The position numbers and the translations under genes are program-made. The notes under the pieces are model-generated. The model searched no databases, had not been told where the DNA came from, and was given only the letters and a program-made list of their open reading frames with translations. Source: Diphasiastrum complanatum (Eukaryota; Streptophyta; Lycopodiopsida; Lycopodiales; Lycopodiaceae). Taken from it: 64,000 bases of DNA. Location: contig CM055094.1 in NCBI GenBank assembly GCA_029204225.1, positions 32,768,214-32,832,213 on the forward strand. Reading direction: 5' to 3'. Shown piece after piece: positions 1 to 10,852 of this stretch. Numbering within the stretch: position 1 is the stretch's first letter; each line of letters begins with the position of its first letter.

Positions 1-973
1 CAAAAGCTATGTCTGGCTTGGTACAGATCATTGTGTACATAAGAGATCCTGATATCAAATGATAAGGATACTCGCACATTTGCTCATTTTTTTTTATTGT
101 TCGAGGACACTAGTCCTTCATACCTTTGTTGAGATCAACTTTCAATTTCTGTCTTTGTGAATCTGAATATTAAGGCAAAAATAAGCTTTGCACAGATCGG
201 TCATGTCGAATTCGGAGGATAGCATAGTCTTAGCTTTTTTTTATCAAATCGATATTGTTGCTAAAGAGCAATGTGTCATCCACGTACAAGGTGATAATGA
301 TAAAAGATTGTTGCATTGTCTTGAAGCAAACATTTGAATCTAAAGAGCTTGGTGTGTAGCCATGATCAATAAGAAAAGTATTGATTCTTTGAAACCATGC
401 TCGAGCAAATTGCTTCAAGCCAGAAAGTGCCTAATGTAGTTTACACACATGATTGTGTTTACCTTCATATACGTTCGGGTTGTACCATGTAAATGTCTTC
501 TTCGATAACTCCATTGAGATATGTTGTCTATACATCCATTTGATGTATTTCCAAATCTGTTGTGACATCAAATGATAATACCAGTTGAATAGAAAAATGC
601 TTGACTGCTGGACTGAAGGTCTCAGTGTAATCGACATTGTATACCTGAGAAAATCCTCTGGTGACAACTCGGGCATTTCTTTTGTCGATGCTTTCGTCTG
701 CTTTGTACTTTTTTTTGAAAATCCATTTGCAATCATCTACATTTCTGCTAGTAGTTAATTCGACAATTGTCCATGTCTGGTTCTTGATAAGAGATGAATA
801 CTCTTTATCCATAGCTTCTTTTCAGAGATCGAAATTGGGCTGGCTAAGTGCCTCTTCGACAATGGTCGGCTCCTAAACAAGATAGGCTGTAGACTCATCA
901 ATATACCTGATAGGTGGTCTGCTATTCCTTGATGATCTTCTGAAAAATGGAAGAAGTTGATTATTCTCATCAT
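1..973 (-). pseudogene. copia reverse transcriptase (degenerate)
   Basis: The minus strand encodes broken reverse transcriptase segments. An N-terminal block near 760-812 reads MDKEYSSLIKNQTWTIVEL. A middle block follows with CKWIFKKKYKAD and ARVVTRGFSQVYNVDYTETF. The catalytic segment at 230-418 holds LYVDDTLLFSNN, where YVDD is the polymerase motif. Several frameshifts separate these blocks (230-418, 528-812 and 755-973 are in different frames). The enzyme would copy element RNA into cDNA inside virus-like particles. This copy cannot make an intact enzyme. The 3' continuation lies outside the window. Confidence 0.9.
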
Positions 974-1120
974 ACTGTAGTTGCTGAACTACGACTTCAT
1001 CTTTTTCAAATTCGTCATTAATATGTTGTTCGTCAAAAGTAGATGAGCTTGGACCTTCAATGGGAATAGTCGACTAAGGAACTGGAAAGCTCAATATGTC
1101 AGGAGAATCTGACAGGTCGG

Positions 1121-1915
1121 TTAGATGGGCTTTGCCTTTTTCTTTGAGGTCGATAAACTGATCTTCGATGAAGATGACATCCTGGCTAGTGAATATCTTC
1201 GACTTGATGGGATCGAACAACTTGTAGGATTGATCTGAAGTAGTGTAGCTGATGAAAATACATTTGATACTCTAGAAGTCGAGGTTCTTCCTGAGATCAT
1301 ATGGAATCTGTGCATAAGCAGTACATCCAAAAACTTTTAAATTCGATAAAGAAGGTTTGGTACCTGTCCAAACTTTGAATGGTGTTTTGTTTGAGAGACC
1401 TTTGGTAGGACATCTGTTCTGAATGTAGGTTGCTGTTGAAACAGCTTCAGCCCAGAAGGACTTCAGAAGTGTCGCATGTGATAACATGCACTTTGCCGAT
1501 TCAACTAAGATTCTGTTCTTTCTCTCAACAAAACCATTTGACTGAGGCGAATAGGAGGTAATGTATTATTGCTCAATGCCGTTGTTGAGGCAGTACTCCT
1601 TGAATTCAGTGGGAGTGTATTCTCCCTTGTTATCGGATCTCAATGCTTTGATTCGTTTACCAGTTTGATTTTCTACATGCTCTTTGAATTGTATGAACTT
1701 GATGAAAGCTTTTGACTTCTGTTTAATGAAGTAAAGGGCTATTCTTCTAGATAATTCATCAATAAAGGTAATGAAATATTTTGCATCTAGTAATAGGTCC
1801 ACATATATCTATATGAACAACATCTAACAGAACTTTTGTTGCATGCCTATGACTTGATCTAAAAGGAATCCTGGTCTACTTTCCAAGGATGCAGCTATGG
1901 CAGGAGATCAACTTC
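1121..1915 (-). pseudogene. copia integrase (degenerate)
   Basis: Minus-strand integrase core, broken. The block at 1566-1802 contains DAKYFITFIDELSRR and, farther on, ALRSDNKGEY, the first and second acidic catalytic positions of the rve fold. The block at 1272-1487 has FWAEAVSTATYIQNRCP and FKVWTGTKPSLSNL, the conserved copia integrase C-terminal region, ending at FGCTAYAQIP. Stops and shifts separate the parts. Integrase inserts the element cDNA into host DNA. The neighbours are protease/gag upstream and reverse transcriptase downstream, in the usual copia order. Confidence 0.88.
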
Positions 1916-1916
1916 A

Positions 1917-2582
1917 CTAGTTGAGACCAAGTACTAGAGATTGTCTGGACATGTTTGATACAGATGCATAATTCAAGTGTCCTAAACGATGATGCCATAG
2001 TAATGCTTTATTGACAAGAACAGAAGTTTTCAAGACTTGACTAGAATCAAAATAACAATGTGCCAATCTATATAAGTATCCATGCCTCTTGCCAAGTGCA
2101 AGGACCTTATTACTCCCATCGATAATTCTGCATTGATCAAACTCAAACTCCACCTTATGACCTAAATCTATAATTCTACTTACTGATAACAAATTTGTAG
2201 AGAGCTTAGAAATATACAAGAACTTTGACAGTAGTTTGAACTGATCATGCTGGAACCGTAATCTTATAGTACCTTCACCTTCGATAGTGTGAGTACTATT
2301 GTTACCAAGATGAACATACTTTTTTGTGTTGTAAGACGTATAGGATTGAAAAACCTCACGATTGTCGGTCATATTTTGAGTAGCTCCGAAATTCAGAAAC
2401 CACAAATCATTCGAATTTGTGTATTTGTCTTTGACCATAAAAGTGCCTTCATCCATTTCGACTTGAGGAGGTGTTGTAACCGTATTTGCTTGTTGATCAG
2501 GTTTCTTGGCTGCATTCTTTTCTTTGAAAATTCTGCAATCCTGGATCTCATAGTTATTGCGTTTGCAATGCCTGCAAAACAT
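1917..2582 (-). pseudogene. copia zinc knuckle, protease and GAG-pre-integrase segment
   Basis: A 221-codon open stretch. The first residues carry a CCHC-like knuckle in which the histidine is replaced by tyrosine (CRHCKRNNYEIQDC). The aspartic protease site normally reads D-S-G but here is LWFLNFGATQNMTD, so the catalytic aspartate is lost. A GAG-pre-integrase block, LWHHRLGHLNYASVSNMS, follows near the C-terminus. In an active element this part releases Gag and Pol proteins from the polyprotein. The two altered sites argue that this copy is dead even though the frame is open. Confidence 0.88.
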
Positions 2583-3288
2583 TTTCTTTTTCGACGAATG
2601 TGGATTTGATGATTGTTCTTGACTTTGAGTCTGATCTGATTTGATGTTGATTGCTTAGAGCTTTTCTGCTTCTGTTGTTTTGAGCTCTTGTTGACATATA
2701 GAACATGAGATGATGAGGTAGACAAAGTGTCTTGACTTTTCTTGTTGCAACATAGTGATAACTCTGGAAAGAGCTAAATTTGAGTGTGTCGTGATGATCA
2801 TCACCTAGTTCTCATATGTTGAGGACAGGCTTGAAATCAATGTCATAATTGTGTCTTGATCGTCTATGACTGACCCGACAACGACCATTTGTTGCAAGAG
2901 ATTCTTAAATTGGTTAATACGATTCTGAAGAGAATCATTATTTGACATCTTGAGTGTGAAGAATTTCCTTCGAAGATGTAACTTAGTATTACGTCTCTCA
3001 CATCATATAGTGAGCTCAAGATGTCCCAAACTTTTCTCAAAGTTCTGGTTTCAGCTAATGGCCAATCTGAGTATCTCATATATTGAGAATAATAAGCGCG
3101 AAAGCTTTACCATCCTTTGACTTCCATTTTGAGTTGTTTGTGTTGTCATCAGGCTTCACTTCAATACCTATAACAACATCCCATAACTCGTTAGTGATTA
3201 GCAAGGTCTTCATCTTAAATTTCCATAAATGATAATTGTATCCATTCAGCTTGTCTACGATAAGACCGGCTTTATTTTGGAAATCCAT
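2393..3288 (-). pseudogene. copia gag (degenerate)
   Basis: The minus-strand start region at 3288 reads MDFQNKAGLIVDKLNGYNYH and continues to LWKFKMKTLLITNELWDVV, the standard copia Gag opening (UBN2-type) that forms the virus-like particle shell. Later blocks at 2864-3079 and 2393-2725 are in other frames, so the gene is broken. The start codon lies about 180 bp downstream of the primer-binding site, as expected for an untranslated leader. Confidence 0.87.
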
Positions 3289-3467
3289 CTGGAACTTTAG
3301 ACTGTCAATAATTCAATTGTCATTAAGAGAAAGATATAGTGCTATGGAAATCAATTCTCTGATACTTAAACAAATCGATTCAAACTGAAGAATAATTTTG
3401 ATATTGCAAGAGGTATCAAGTATAAGAGCTTGCACTCTAGTATAGTATTAGGCCTTGAAGAATCAAC

Positions 3468-3479
3468 GCTCTAATACCA
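3468..3479 (-). promoter_or_regulatory. primer-binding site (initiator tRNA-Met type)
   Basis: On the minus strand this reads TGGTATTAGAGC, one base different from the plant copia consensus TGGTATCAGAGC, and it abuts the LTR end at 3480. It is where tRNA-Met would prime minus-strand cDNA. Confidence 0.9.
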
Positions 3480-4423
3480 TGTTGGAAAGAGATGTGTGAA
3501 AGATATGTCGAATTAAAAATGAAACGAACTTGAATGAAAATTATTCGAATGACAAGAAAGAAAACTTATCGTGCGCAGTGGAATAAACTATCTTCCTCTT
3601 TCTTCATGCATGACTATGCCTATCAATTTCAAACAAAACAATAGTGATAGAAATCATGTTTGATCTTACAGTGGCTAATTTTTGCAATCATTAGTACTAC
3701 AGTGATTGCATAGCCAAACATTAAGCATCGAAACATCAGACAAATAATTAGTTGCGAACCATTAGACAAACAATTAGTCACAAAGAACTACAGAAACGCA
3801 TACATTCTGAGATGAAACTGAATGCAATAAGAGATAGTATTGAATCAGTATGAAAGTGAAACATATGTAAATGAGTACAACAATTTGTGGATCAAAGCCG
3901 CATACTCTAAGCTATTTCTGAACGGCTAAAATGTAAGTCCGAAGTAAGTGTAGTGTTGATAAGCAATAAGTGCAATAGCAATCTCTAAACCACTCTAAGA
4001 AGTGAGCTAGAATGCTCAGGAGTGTTCAAGCTTGAAGGCTTGAGAGAGAGAGAGCTAACTATTCAATACTTGATCACAAGATGTTGATCATGTTCTAATG
4101 CCTAATAATTGTTATGATGTTGAAATATGAGTAGCTATTTATACTAAGCAATTAGGTCATCAAAAGCGTTCATCCAATTGGTTGTGATGTGTTGGCATCC
4201 ATCTAATTAGGACTTCTTAGAAACTACTTGTTGATGCATTAATGCAAGTCGGTGGCTTTGGTCACAAACATCTGTCTGCAGAAATAAATTTAAACTGTCA
4301 CTATGAGTCGTTTCAGCTAGTTATGAAGATTGTGTAGAAACACAAAGAAAACTGCAGGTCTGGATAAAAGTTGGATGAAAATAAAAATGTCGATTGGTCA
4401 ATTAGTGAGAGAATGATCCAACA
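3480..4423 (-). repeat. 5' LTR of the family 1 copia element (944 bp)
   Basis: The segment begins TGTTGG and ends CCAACA in plus-strand reading, a perfect 6-bp inverted terminus. The inner border touches the primer-binding site. The 5' part on the minus strand (TGTTGGATCATTCTC) matches the post-polypurine sequence of the copy at 63371-64000. Blocks such as TCGTGCGCAGTGGAA are shared with the LTR at 41416-42553. Confidence 0.92.
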
Positions 4424-4639
4424 AAAATAGCCAAAATCCTTAACCTGGATAAAACCAGTAAGAACGGCAAAAACGAAAATATTTTTATCGACCTCCGATG
4501 CAATCTGATAAATATGAATGACATCCAAATTAGAGAGAGAAAAAGATAGAAAAGATAGAAAAAAATAATAAAAAACCAGTCTAATCAAGTATTGGAATAT
4601 AAAAGGCAAATTACCGTCTCTGGAGCAGTGGAAAACTCT

Positions 4640-7155
4640 CAAATGACATTGAATTGCTTTTTGAGGACTCTTAATTGGCCTTCTACTGTCTGGATCGCTT
4701 GCTCATCTTCTTGGAGTGTGGTGTGTAGGGTGGCCAGCTTGGTATCCTTGGTGCGTAGCTAAGTGTCATGAAGCTTTCTCTAATCCTAGTAAGTTTGCAG
4801 CACATAGCCAGAGTGGTCTTTGTAATATTCGTGCACTTCCTCTACAACTTTTGAGTGGCCAGTGATTCGTCTTCTGCCGTGGCTACCATCTGATCTAGAG
4901 CAGTTTGGGCCTGCACCTGCTAGTTTGCTTGTTTGACTTTCATTTCCAGGACCGCTTGTTGAGCCTTGAAGTTGGTCTAGGCCCGCTGATTCTCTATTCG
5001 CTCCTTTGAGACATTACACTCCAATTGGTAGACATAATCCTTGAGGGATCTCTCTGAGGCTCAAAGAGATTCATGTTCTTGTTCCAGCGTTGTTTGTTTC
5101 ATGAGGAGGTGCTGGTGGTCAGATTGATGAGTTTGTCGTGCTACTTTTCTTGAAGGATTTGGGCCTTTGGAGGGTGGCCATATGTTGTTGGTGATATTGA
5201 GCTGCTTGCTCTGCTTTCTTGAGCTGGTCGGTCAATTGATGGACCATGTCCTAACTCTCTTTTCTCTCTTTTTCTCTCTCTTGGTTCAGCCGCGTGATTT
5301 GACTAGTCAAGACCTACAATGTTTGCCCTGCCACCGGCTTTCCACAGGATTGTTCAGTAGCTCTTTCGGAGAGCATCTGGTAGAGTTGATGATGAAGGCC
5401 CGTTAAGGCGGTCCAGCAACCCAGTGATTGAGTATCCCAGTTGGCCGATGGTGGCAGAGTTATGATGGATGGTAGAAGAGGTGCGGTGACGGAGATGGTG
5501 GTGATTGGTGGAATAATGGTGGTGGAAATGGTGGTAGCAATGGGAGTGACAATGGACACGATTGGAGCAGTGATGGCAAAGACAAGTGCGGGGCAAACAG
5601 GAGATGAAACAATTGGAATAGAAATAGAGAGGGGGGATGAGGGTGCGATGGCAAGAGTGGCGATGGTGGGAGTGATGGAACTTGTGATGGCGGTCGAGAT
5701 AGGGGAAGTAATTATAGGGCGGATAGGGCTATGCACAGGGGACACGATCTGAACTATTGGCGAAGAGTAGATGGGGCTATGGGCAGGGGACATAATTTGA
5801 ACTTTGGGGTTGGCATGCACTAGGCTAGTGCATGTTTGAGTGGATGGCATAGGAGAGGAGGTGAAGGTAGAGGCGTTGGCCAACACATGATAGTGTGAGA
5901 GCATCCTACGAGGAGAGACTGGCAGATGGAGAGGAGGGGGGGTGCATTTTAAAACCTAGATGCTCTAGATGCATACAGGCTATGACGGTGATGAGACTTG
6001 ATGAGGGGTGCTTGAAAGAAGCCTGTAACTCCTTCACAAGAAACGAGGCCCAATAATAGACTATGTCTGGTTCGCCCATCATGGTCACCATGATGATGAC
6101 CTGTTTGGACACATGGAGGGGACAGTGGGAATTGACAATGATGGTGGCGGATAAAAAGTCTATCACATCATGGAGATTTGGATTCCTGAGCATTGAGATC
6201 AGGTACTTATCATTGGTTTTGCTCTTTTTGTTATCTTGTTCTGGATTGAGAAATGCGGATATGTTGTGTTTGACAAGTGTGCGGGTGGCGGGTAGATGAT
6301 CGGAGTGTGGAAGCGTGAGAGCTATGGAAATTAGTTGTGGGTCAAGGGGGACTGCATGGTCCTGTCCTTTGTAGGTGATGATAAAAGTGTCAGTGGCAAA
6401 AGTGAAAAACACTTGTTGGACTAGGGCATGGTCCTGAAAAAGAGGTACTTGCATGTTATGGAGGCCTGCGGCAGTCAGGACTTTGAGGCAGCCATCAGTG
6501 CTAAGAGCAACAATCTATTGCTCCGTAAGTAGAAGTAGAATGGAGTACTACGAAGGTGTGCGTGCGGCATGAGCAGCAGGTTGGCAAGTAGATCGGGGAA
6601 ATGACTCTCACTCCTCTCAGCTAGGGGACGTGGATGAGGTTTTGGGGAGGATGAAGAGGTGGATCCGATATGCTGGGATGCAGATGGTGAGGTTGAGGTG
6701 TGCGAGGACGTAGATGGGCTGAGGAATGGCTGGGTCCGGCAGGTGTGATGGCACTTTGTGTGACTCGGACTCGTTGACCAGGTGGAGTAGCGCCCAAACA
6801 ACGACATTTCAATGTGACTGGTGAAAACTGGTACAATGATGGATAGGTTCTGAGGGCGAGTAATGTACTGAGGGCGAGCTATGTACTGTGGGCGAGTAAT
6901 AAATAGAGGGGACAAGGAAAAGACAGTTGGTGAGTAAAGTGGCACCACGATTAATGTGACACCGCGAGTAATGTGGCACCGATGAGTAATAAACAGAGGC
7001 GCGAGTAAACACAAAGGGGGTGAGTAAAGAGCTGAGCGCGAATAAAAGTCTTTGAAGGCGAGTAAAGAGTTGAGCATGAGTAATGGGCACCAGCGAGTAA
7101 TAGCGTGAGTGATGAGTGTGAGTAATTCAATGGAAATGAGATAACTCACACTCAT
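4640..7155 (-). pseudogene. decayed coiled-coil ORF resembling the Ty3/gypsy extra ORF
   Basis: Minus-strand remnant of a protein with the same plan as the one at 50511-52747. The N-terminal part (5906-6454) contains FIITYKGQDHAVPLDPQ, which parallels the FYNTFQGSTHKV region there. A proline/serine-rich middle follows at 5314-5904. The C-terminal part (about 4650-5300) is rich in Q, E and K and reads as a coiled coil broken by stops (LEQEHESL, DYVYQLECNVSKERIENQ). No LTR or polymerase is attached, so it is a fragment. Its function is unknown; by analogy it sits in the env position, 3' of pol, of a plant gypsy element. The plus-strand open frames at 5441-5752 and 6063-6299 are antisense to it. 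Confidence 0.6.
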
Positions 7156-7376
7156 GTATATAGGAAAATTATAACTCGCCTACTGTCATATTTGGACATT
7201 GGTCCAATCACTGCTAAATCACCAATGCTTACATTGTGCACAATCCGTTTCTTGATTGACTGCTAGATTTACGAGATTTTTTAATCAAAACATCTCATTG
7301 TTTACTAAAAATAACAATTTCTATCCAAAATGAGCCTAACTTGCGTTTTGGGTGAAATTTCCTTGGACAGATTTGA

Positions 7377-8300
7377 TCATGCATTGAAGTGCAACAGAGG
7401 ACAACAATGACAAGGATAGTGACTATTCAAAGTAGCAATATGGCTCTTTACACTGGACCGTTCGAAGTACCTCTGGGCATTTGTACAAGGAGAATGGGAG
7501 AAGGTGAGTAGGGTTGGGACTTTTACGCTAGATTTGTACAAATCTTGGGATTGATCCAACATGTATCTACTGTATGCTTGTCTCTTCTGCATCTCACACA
7601 AGTCTTCTTGTCTGCACCTTGTTGTCTCAACCTCCCTTTGGTCTTCCAATTTCTCTTACTGGTTCTCTCTGCTTGTTGGTCATGATCCTGCCTCTGATTG
7701 GACTCCCTCTTAAGATTAAATTTCTTCTTTGATTTTTCTTTGTTGCCGTAGAGGGCCTGGTCAGAACCATCTTTGTGATCAAGATGTTCTCTGGCCGCAA
7801 CTTCCTCTTGAATCTTGACAATCGCCATTTCGAGGTTCATGGCAGGATCTTTCACGAGCAAGGTCCTTGTTGTCTGGAATGATTTGGATAAGGCTCTGAA
7901 TAGGTATGTGAGCTGCTGCTCAGCTAACACAATGTTCTCTGCTCCAGAGTTATGTAGTGACAGAAACTGATCCTCCATCTTTCTTACGAAAGAAGTGAGG
8001 TCTTTTTCATTTCATTGCAAAATTTGTCAGCTGATCTTCCAGCATCATAATTTGACTTTTTGATTTCATCTCAAATCTGGTGAGTAATGCATCTCACATC
8101 TCCTTAGCTTTGGAGAGGGTAGCCAGGTCCAGTGTGAGACTATCTTTGATGGAAGATGATAGCAAGGCTATTGCCTTGTCATTTTTCTCCCTCCATTCAC
8201 GTAGCTCCTTGCTTGTTGTCGTAGGCATTTCTCCTGTGCCACCCATCCAGGGGAATAGTTGTTTGCTCTTGAGTATCAATAATGTCTTAGCTTTTTAGGC
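7377..8300 (-). pseudogene. copia gag with CCHC knuckle (family 3)
   Basis: The minus-strand blocks read GGTGEMPTTTSKELREWREK (8094-8279) and AEQQLTYLFRALSKSFQTT, then a basic stretch, and a CCHC zinc knuckle CVRCRRDKHTVDTCW near 7570. This is the capsid-to-nucleocapsid order of a copia Gag. A tRNA-Met primer site at 8474-8485 lies just upstream and supports the orientation. Frameshifts near 8040 and the absence of protease and pol below 7377 show a truncated copy that adjoins gypsy-type DNA near 7160. Confidence 0.8.
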
Positions 8301-8473
8301 TAGAAAGTTAGATCCTGAAGAATCAAGTATTGTGCAGATCTTGCTCTACATGCTGCTGATTGAAGCCATTGTTTCTTGGAGTCTTTTCTCTTGTTGATGG
8401 TTGTTAGTTTGAATGCTTGGCCTCCTACATCTGCTAGCTTCTTGGCTATGTCAGAATATGATAGGATAACATG

Positions 8474-8485
8474 GCTCTGATACCA
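8474..8485 (-). promoter_or_regulatory. primer-binding site (tRNA-Met), family 3 copia
   Basis: Minus-strand TGGTATCAGAGC, a perfect plant copia primer site, four bases from the LTR edge at 8490. Confidence 0.9.
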
Positions 8486-8489
8486 CTAA

Positions 8490-9150
8490 TGAGAATCGGT
8501 GTCACGAAGCTTTCAAAAAGGAACCACGATTCTCTTGCAACTCGGATGGAGTTCAGATGTGATCGTTGGACACTGCCAGCTGAATCACTCCGACAATCCT
8601 TTAGAACTAGTCAAGCACTACTGATCTACATTTATAAAATTAATGTAGTATTCAACATAGTTTCAACCAAGGTGTGGAATTCAAATGAACAAGAAAACTC
8701 AGACATACGAATAACAGTAGACGCAATTGCATTCGAGATCAGACACAACAAGAAGAGTCATCTATATTGATCTTTCTCTGATTTCTTCAACCTTTGCATT
8801 CAAATCCACGCAATGCGTTGATGTGGGAGAAACACGGTTCTCTCACGAGTAATCATATCGCTTTACTAGCGGACAGTTGGATCTCTATGGATCCTAATTG
8901 CAGAGCTCTTCTCGCACGCAGGTGGACTTGTTGTCTGTATTTCGTCTTGATTGCTTACTAGCATAAGACTACTTCATTACCCTGTATGTGTAATCTCTGT
9001 TGATCTATATGTTGAGTATCATCCAATAAGTATGGTCGCTCTATGTAAATATGTGATTAAGCATCTACAACTAATCAGGGAATTACAAGAGTGGCAAATT
9101 AGCCACGACCTAAAATGTATCTGCTAACGTCATACCATCAGATCAGATAT
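8490..9150 (-). repeat. copia LTR (family 3), distal edge approximate
   Basis: The inner edge is set by the primer site; in plus-strand reading it begins TGAGAATCGG. The far edge is uncertain because I could not find a clean matching terminus. Above it (9159-9490) lies coding-like sequence of a copia 3' end, so this LTR is flanked by a 3' end on one side and a gag start on the other. Confidence 0.6.
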
Positions 9151-9158
9151 CTGTACTT

Positions 9159-9490
9159 CTAGGTACTTGCATGATCTTGCTGGTACTCTTTGGAGCATGG
9201 AGGGCAAGAGAAGGTTTCATTTCCGTTGTTAGTTTCATTTTGGTCATTTGCCTTCTCTCGTACTGGACCACAAAAGATTCTTGTTCGTGAATCTTTTGTG
9301 TTCGCGAACCATTCATCTTCGTTTGCTTTGACTTTCATGTTCGCGAACCGCTCGTCTTCGTTTTCTTTTACTTTTGTGTTTGCGAAACTTTTCGTGCTTC
9401 GTGTCTCCTGACTTTCATGTTCGCAAACATCTTCGTCAGGCTGAGGGTTGAAAAATAGAGGCTTTGCAGCTAGAAACATTTCGTTTCTTC
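9159..9490 (-). pseudogene. copia 3' coding tail with minisatellite-encoded repeats
   Basis: The minus-strand frame begins MFLAAKPLF and then carries near-repeats FANTKVKENEDER, FANMKVKANEDEW and FANTKDSRT, encoded by a short DNA repeat containing TTCGCGAACC. The opening segment matches the minus-strand DNA at 57944-57992, which follows a copia RNase H, so it is probably the C-terminal tail of a copia polyprotein. The role of the repeats is unknown. Confidence 0.5.
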
Positions 9491-9654
9491 ATCTTTCATG
9501 TACCTTTTGCCCATCACACTTGATGCATGTGCACCATATTTTATCTTGAAAATTAGTCAATTTAAAAACAAAAAAACATACATTGATTCTTATTTTTCAA
9601 TATTTAGATTACACGATTTTTATCTTTCAGTATTTAGATAGCATGATTCTTACA

Positions 9655-10295
9655 TGCAAATTATTGTATGATTCTCACGTTTTGATTATTAGGTAGTACG
9701 ATTTTTATACGTTGTCACTTACATGATTCTTTTGCATCTTGTTGCAGGCTATAAATGCATTCCTATCCTCTCTTTTTTTATCATAGGTATGAAAGTTTAA
9801 CTCCAATATGCATTAAAGTTTTGTCATTGGTTTTCTTTTTTTCTTCATTTCAATATGCATTAAAGTTTTGTAGTTGGTTTTCTTTTTTTTCTTCATTTCA
9901 ATATGCATTAAAATTTTGTCATTGATTTTCTTTTTTTCTTCATTTCAATATATTAGGGTCTATTGCAATGTTTTGTATGTTTATGAATGTAGAAAACATG
10001 TCGGGATTTGGCAGTGGTGAGACCTCAAGAGACTATGCCTCAAATTATATCCGAGCAAAAAAAACAATTGCAAAGCTTGCTTGGTCCAGATGAGGGTGGT
10101 CTCTCACAAGCGGCCGCGGCGCTTGCACCTACCGAAGAGTCATCCACTATTCCATATTACGACGTGGATCCTCAAGGTAACATAATCGCCAACCACAAAG
10201 GTCGGGTGGTTATGGACCGCCTATATTCTTTATGCCAAAGCCATTTTGGCGACAAATTGTTCATGAAATGGTCCGACCGGTCTGCCGATCTACAT
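9655..10295 (+). pseudogene. CACTA TnpA/Ptta-like gene, 5' half (copy 1)
   Basis: This DNA is homologous to 37397-37945, including the untranslated leader and a start-like ATG at 9998. After a frameshift the frame reads EQKKQLQSLLGPDEGG and then DPQGNIIANHKGRVVMDR, the beginning of a plant Ptta/En-Spm transposase-accessory protein that binds subterminal repeats. The frame is cut at 10296 by the TIR transposon and resumes at 19032. The gene carries an early frameshift relative to its ATG, so it may already have been dead before the insertion. Confidence 0.8.
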
Positions 10296-10330
10296 TAGGG
10301 CCCTTTTTGGACTCAAAAAAAGGCCTCTTT
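10296..10330 (+). repeat. left terminal inverted repeat
   Basis: Begins TAGGGCCCTTTTTGGACTC and runs to GGCCTCTTT. It pairs with 18999-19031; the differences are one T/A change near the GGGCCC block and A-run/G-run length differences. Confidence 0.9.
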
Positions 10331-10642
10331 ACTAATTATAATTAGTGTTAATGATGACACGTGTCCCAATAAAATATTGACAACTGAGAGGGAATGGTCC
10401 ATATGACATGGCAAATTCAATGGTGCAGATTAAATCAAGTGTGGGCCCACAAAGTACACCTCTAACATTAACCCTACATTAACCCTAGATAAAGCAATAA
10501 CTATGCCTACAAGTTAACATCAACTAGCATGTCTATCTACTAGCAGCCTTATCCTAAGTGAGCCTAGTCCTTATTTCAAATTTTGAATGTTCACAAGCTT
10601 GTATCTCTCATCTCTCTCTCATTTTGTAGTCTCTCTCTAAAG

Positions 10643-10750
<108 letters not shown>

Positions 10751-10852
10751 CTATATACTCCACAGATATCCTATTTTTTTTATTTTGGTTCACCTTATCT
10801 GAAGATCTACACACTATTTCGCATATCCTACATTATCATTACATCATCCATT

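Larger units (their letters stand above)
1..4423 (-). mobile_element. Ty1/copia retrotransposon, 5' part with 5' LTR (family 1, copy a)
   Basis: Read on the minus strand the order is 5' LTR (4423-3480), primer-binding site, gag, zinc knuckle, protease, integrase, reverse transcriptase, which is the Ty1/copia order. The element runs off the window at position 1, so RNase H and the 3' LTR are not seen. Coding frames are broken by many stops and shifts, so it is inactive. Related pieces lie at 25208-26480, 40020-41225 and 62255-64000, and a sister family at 41416-44780 has a similar LTR. Confidence 0.93.

Noticed and set aside
5441-5752. Plus-strand Met/Gly/Val-rich frame
   Set aside because: Antisense of a Pro/Ser/Ile-rich coding region on the minus strand; no independent support.
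7084-7160. Tandem GCGAGTAA-type motifs as a regulatory array
   Set aside because: The repeats (6840-7130) fall inside the decayed coiled-coil ORF region and are irregular; more likely degraded coding repeats.
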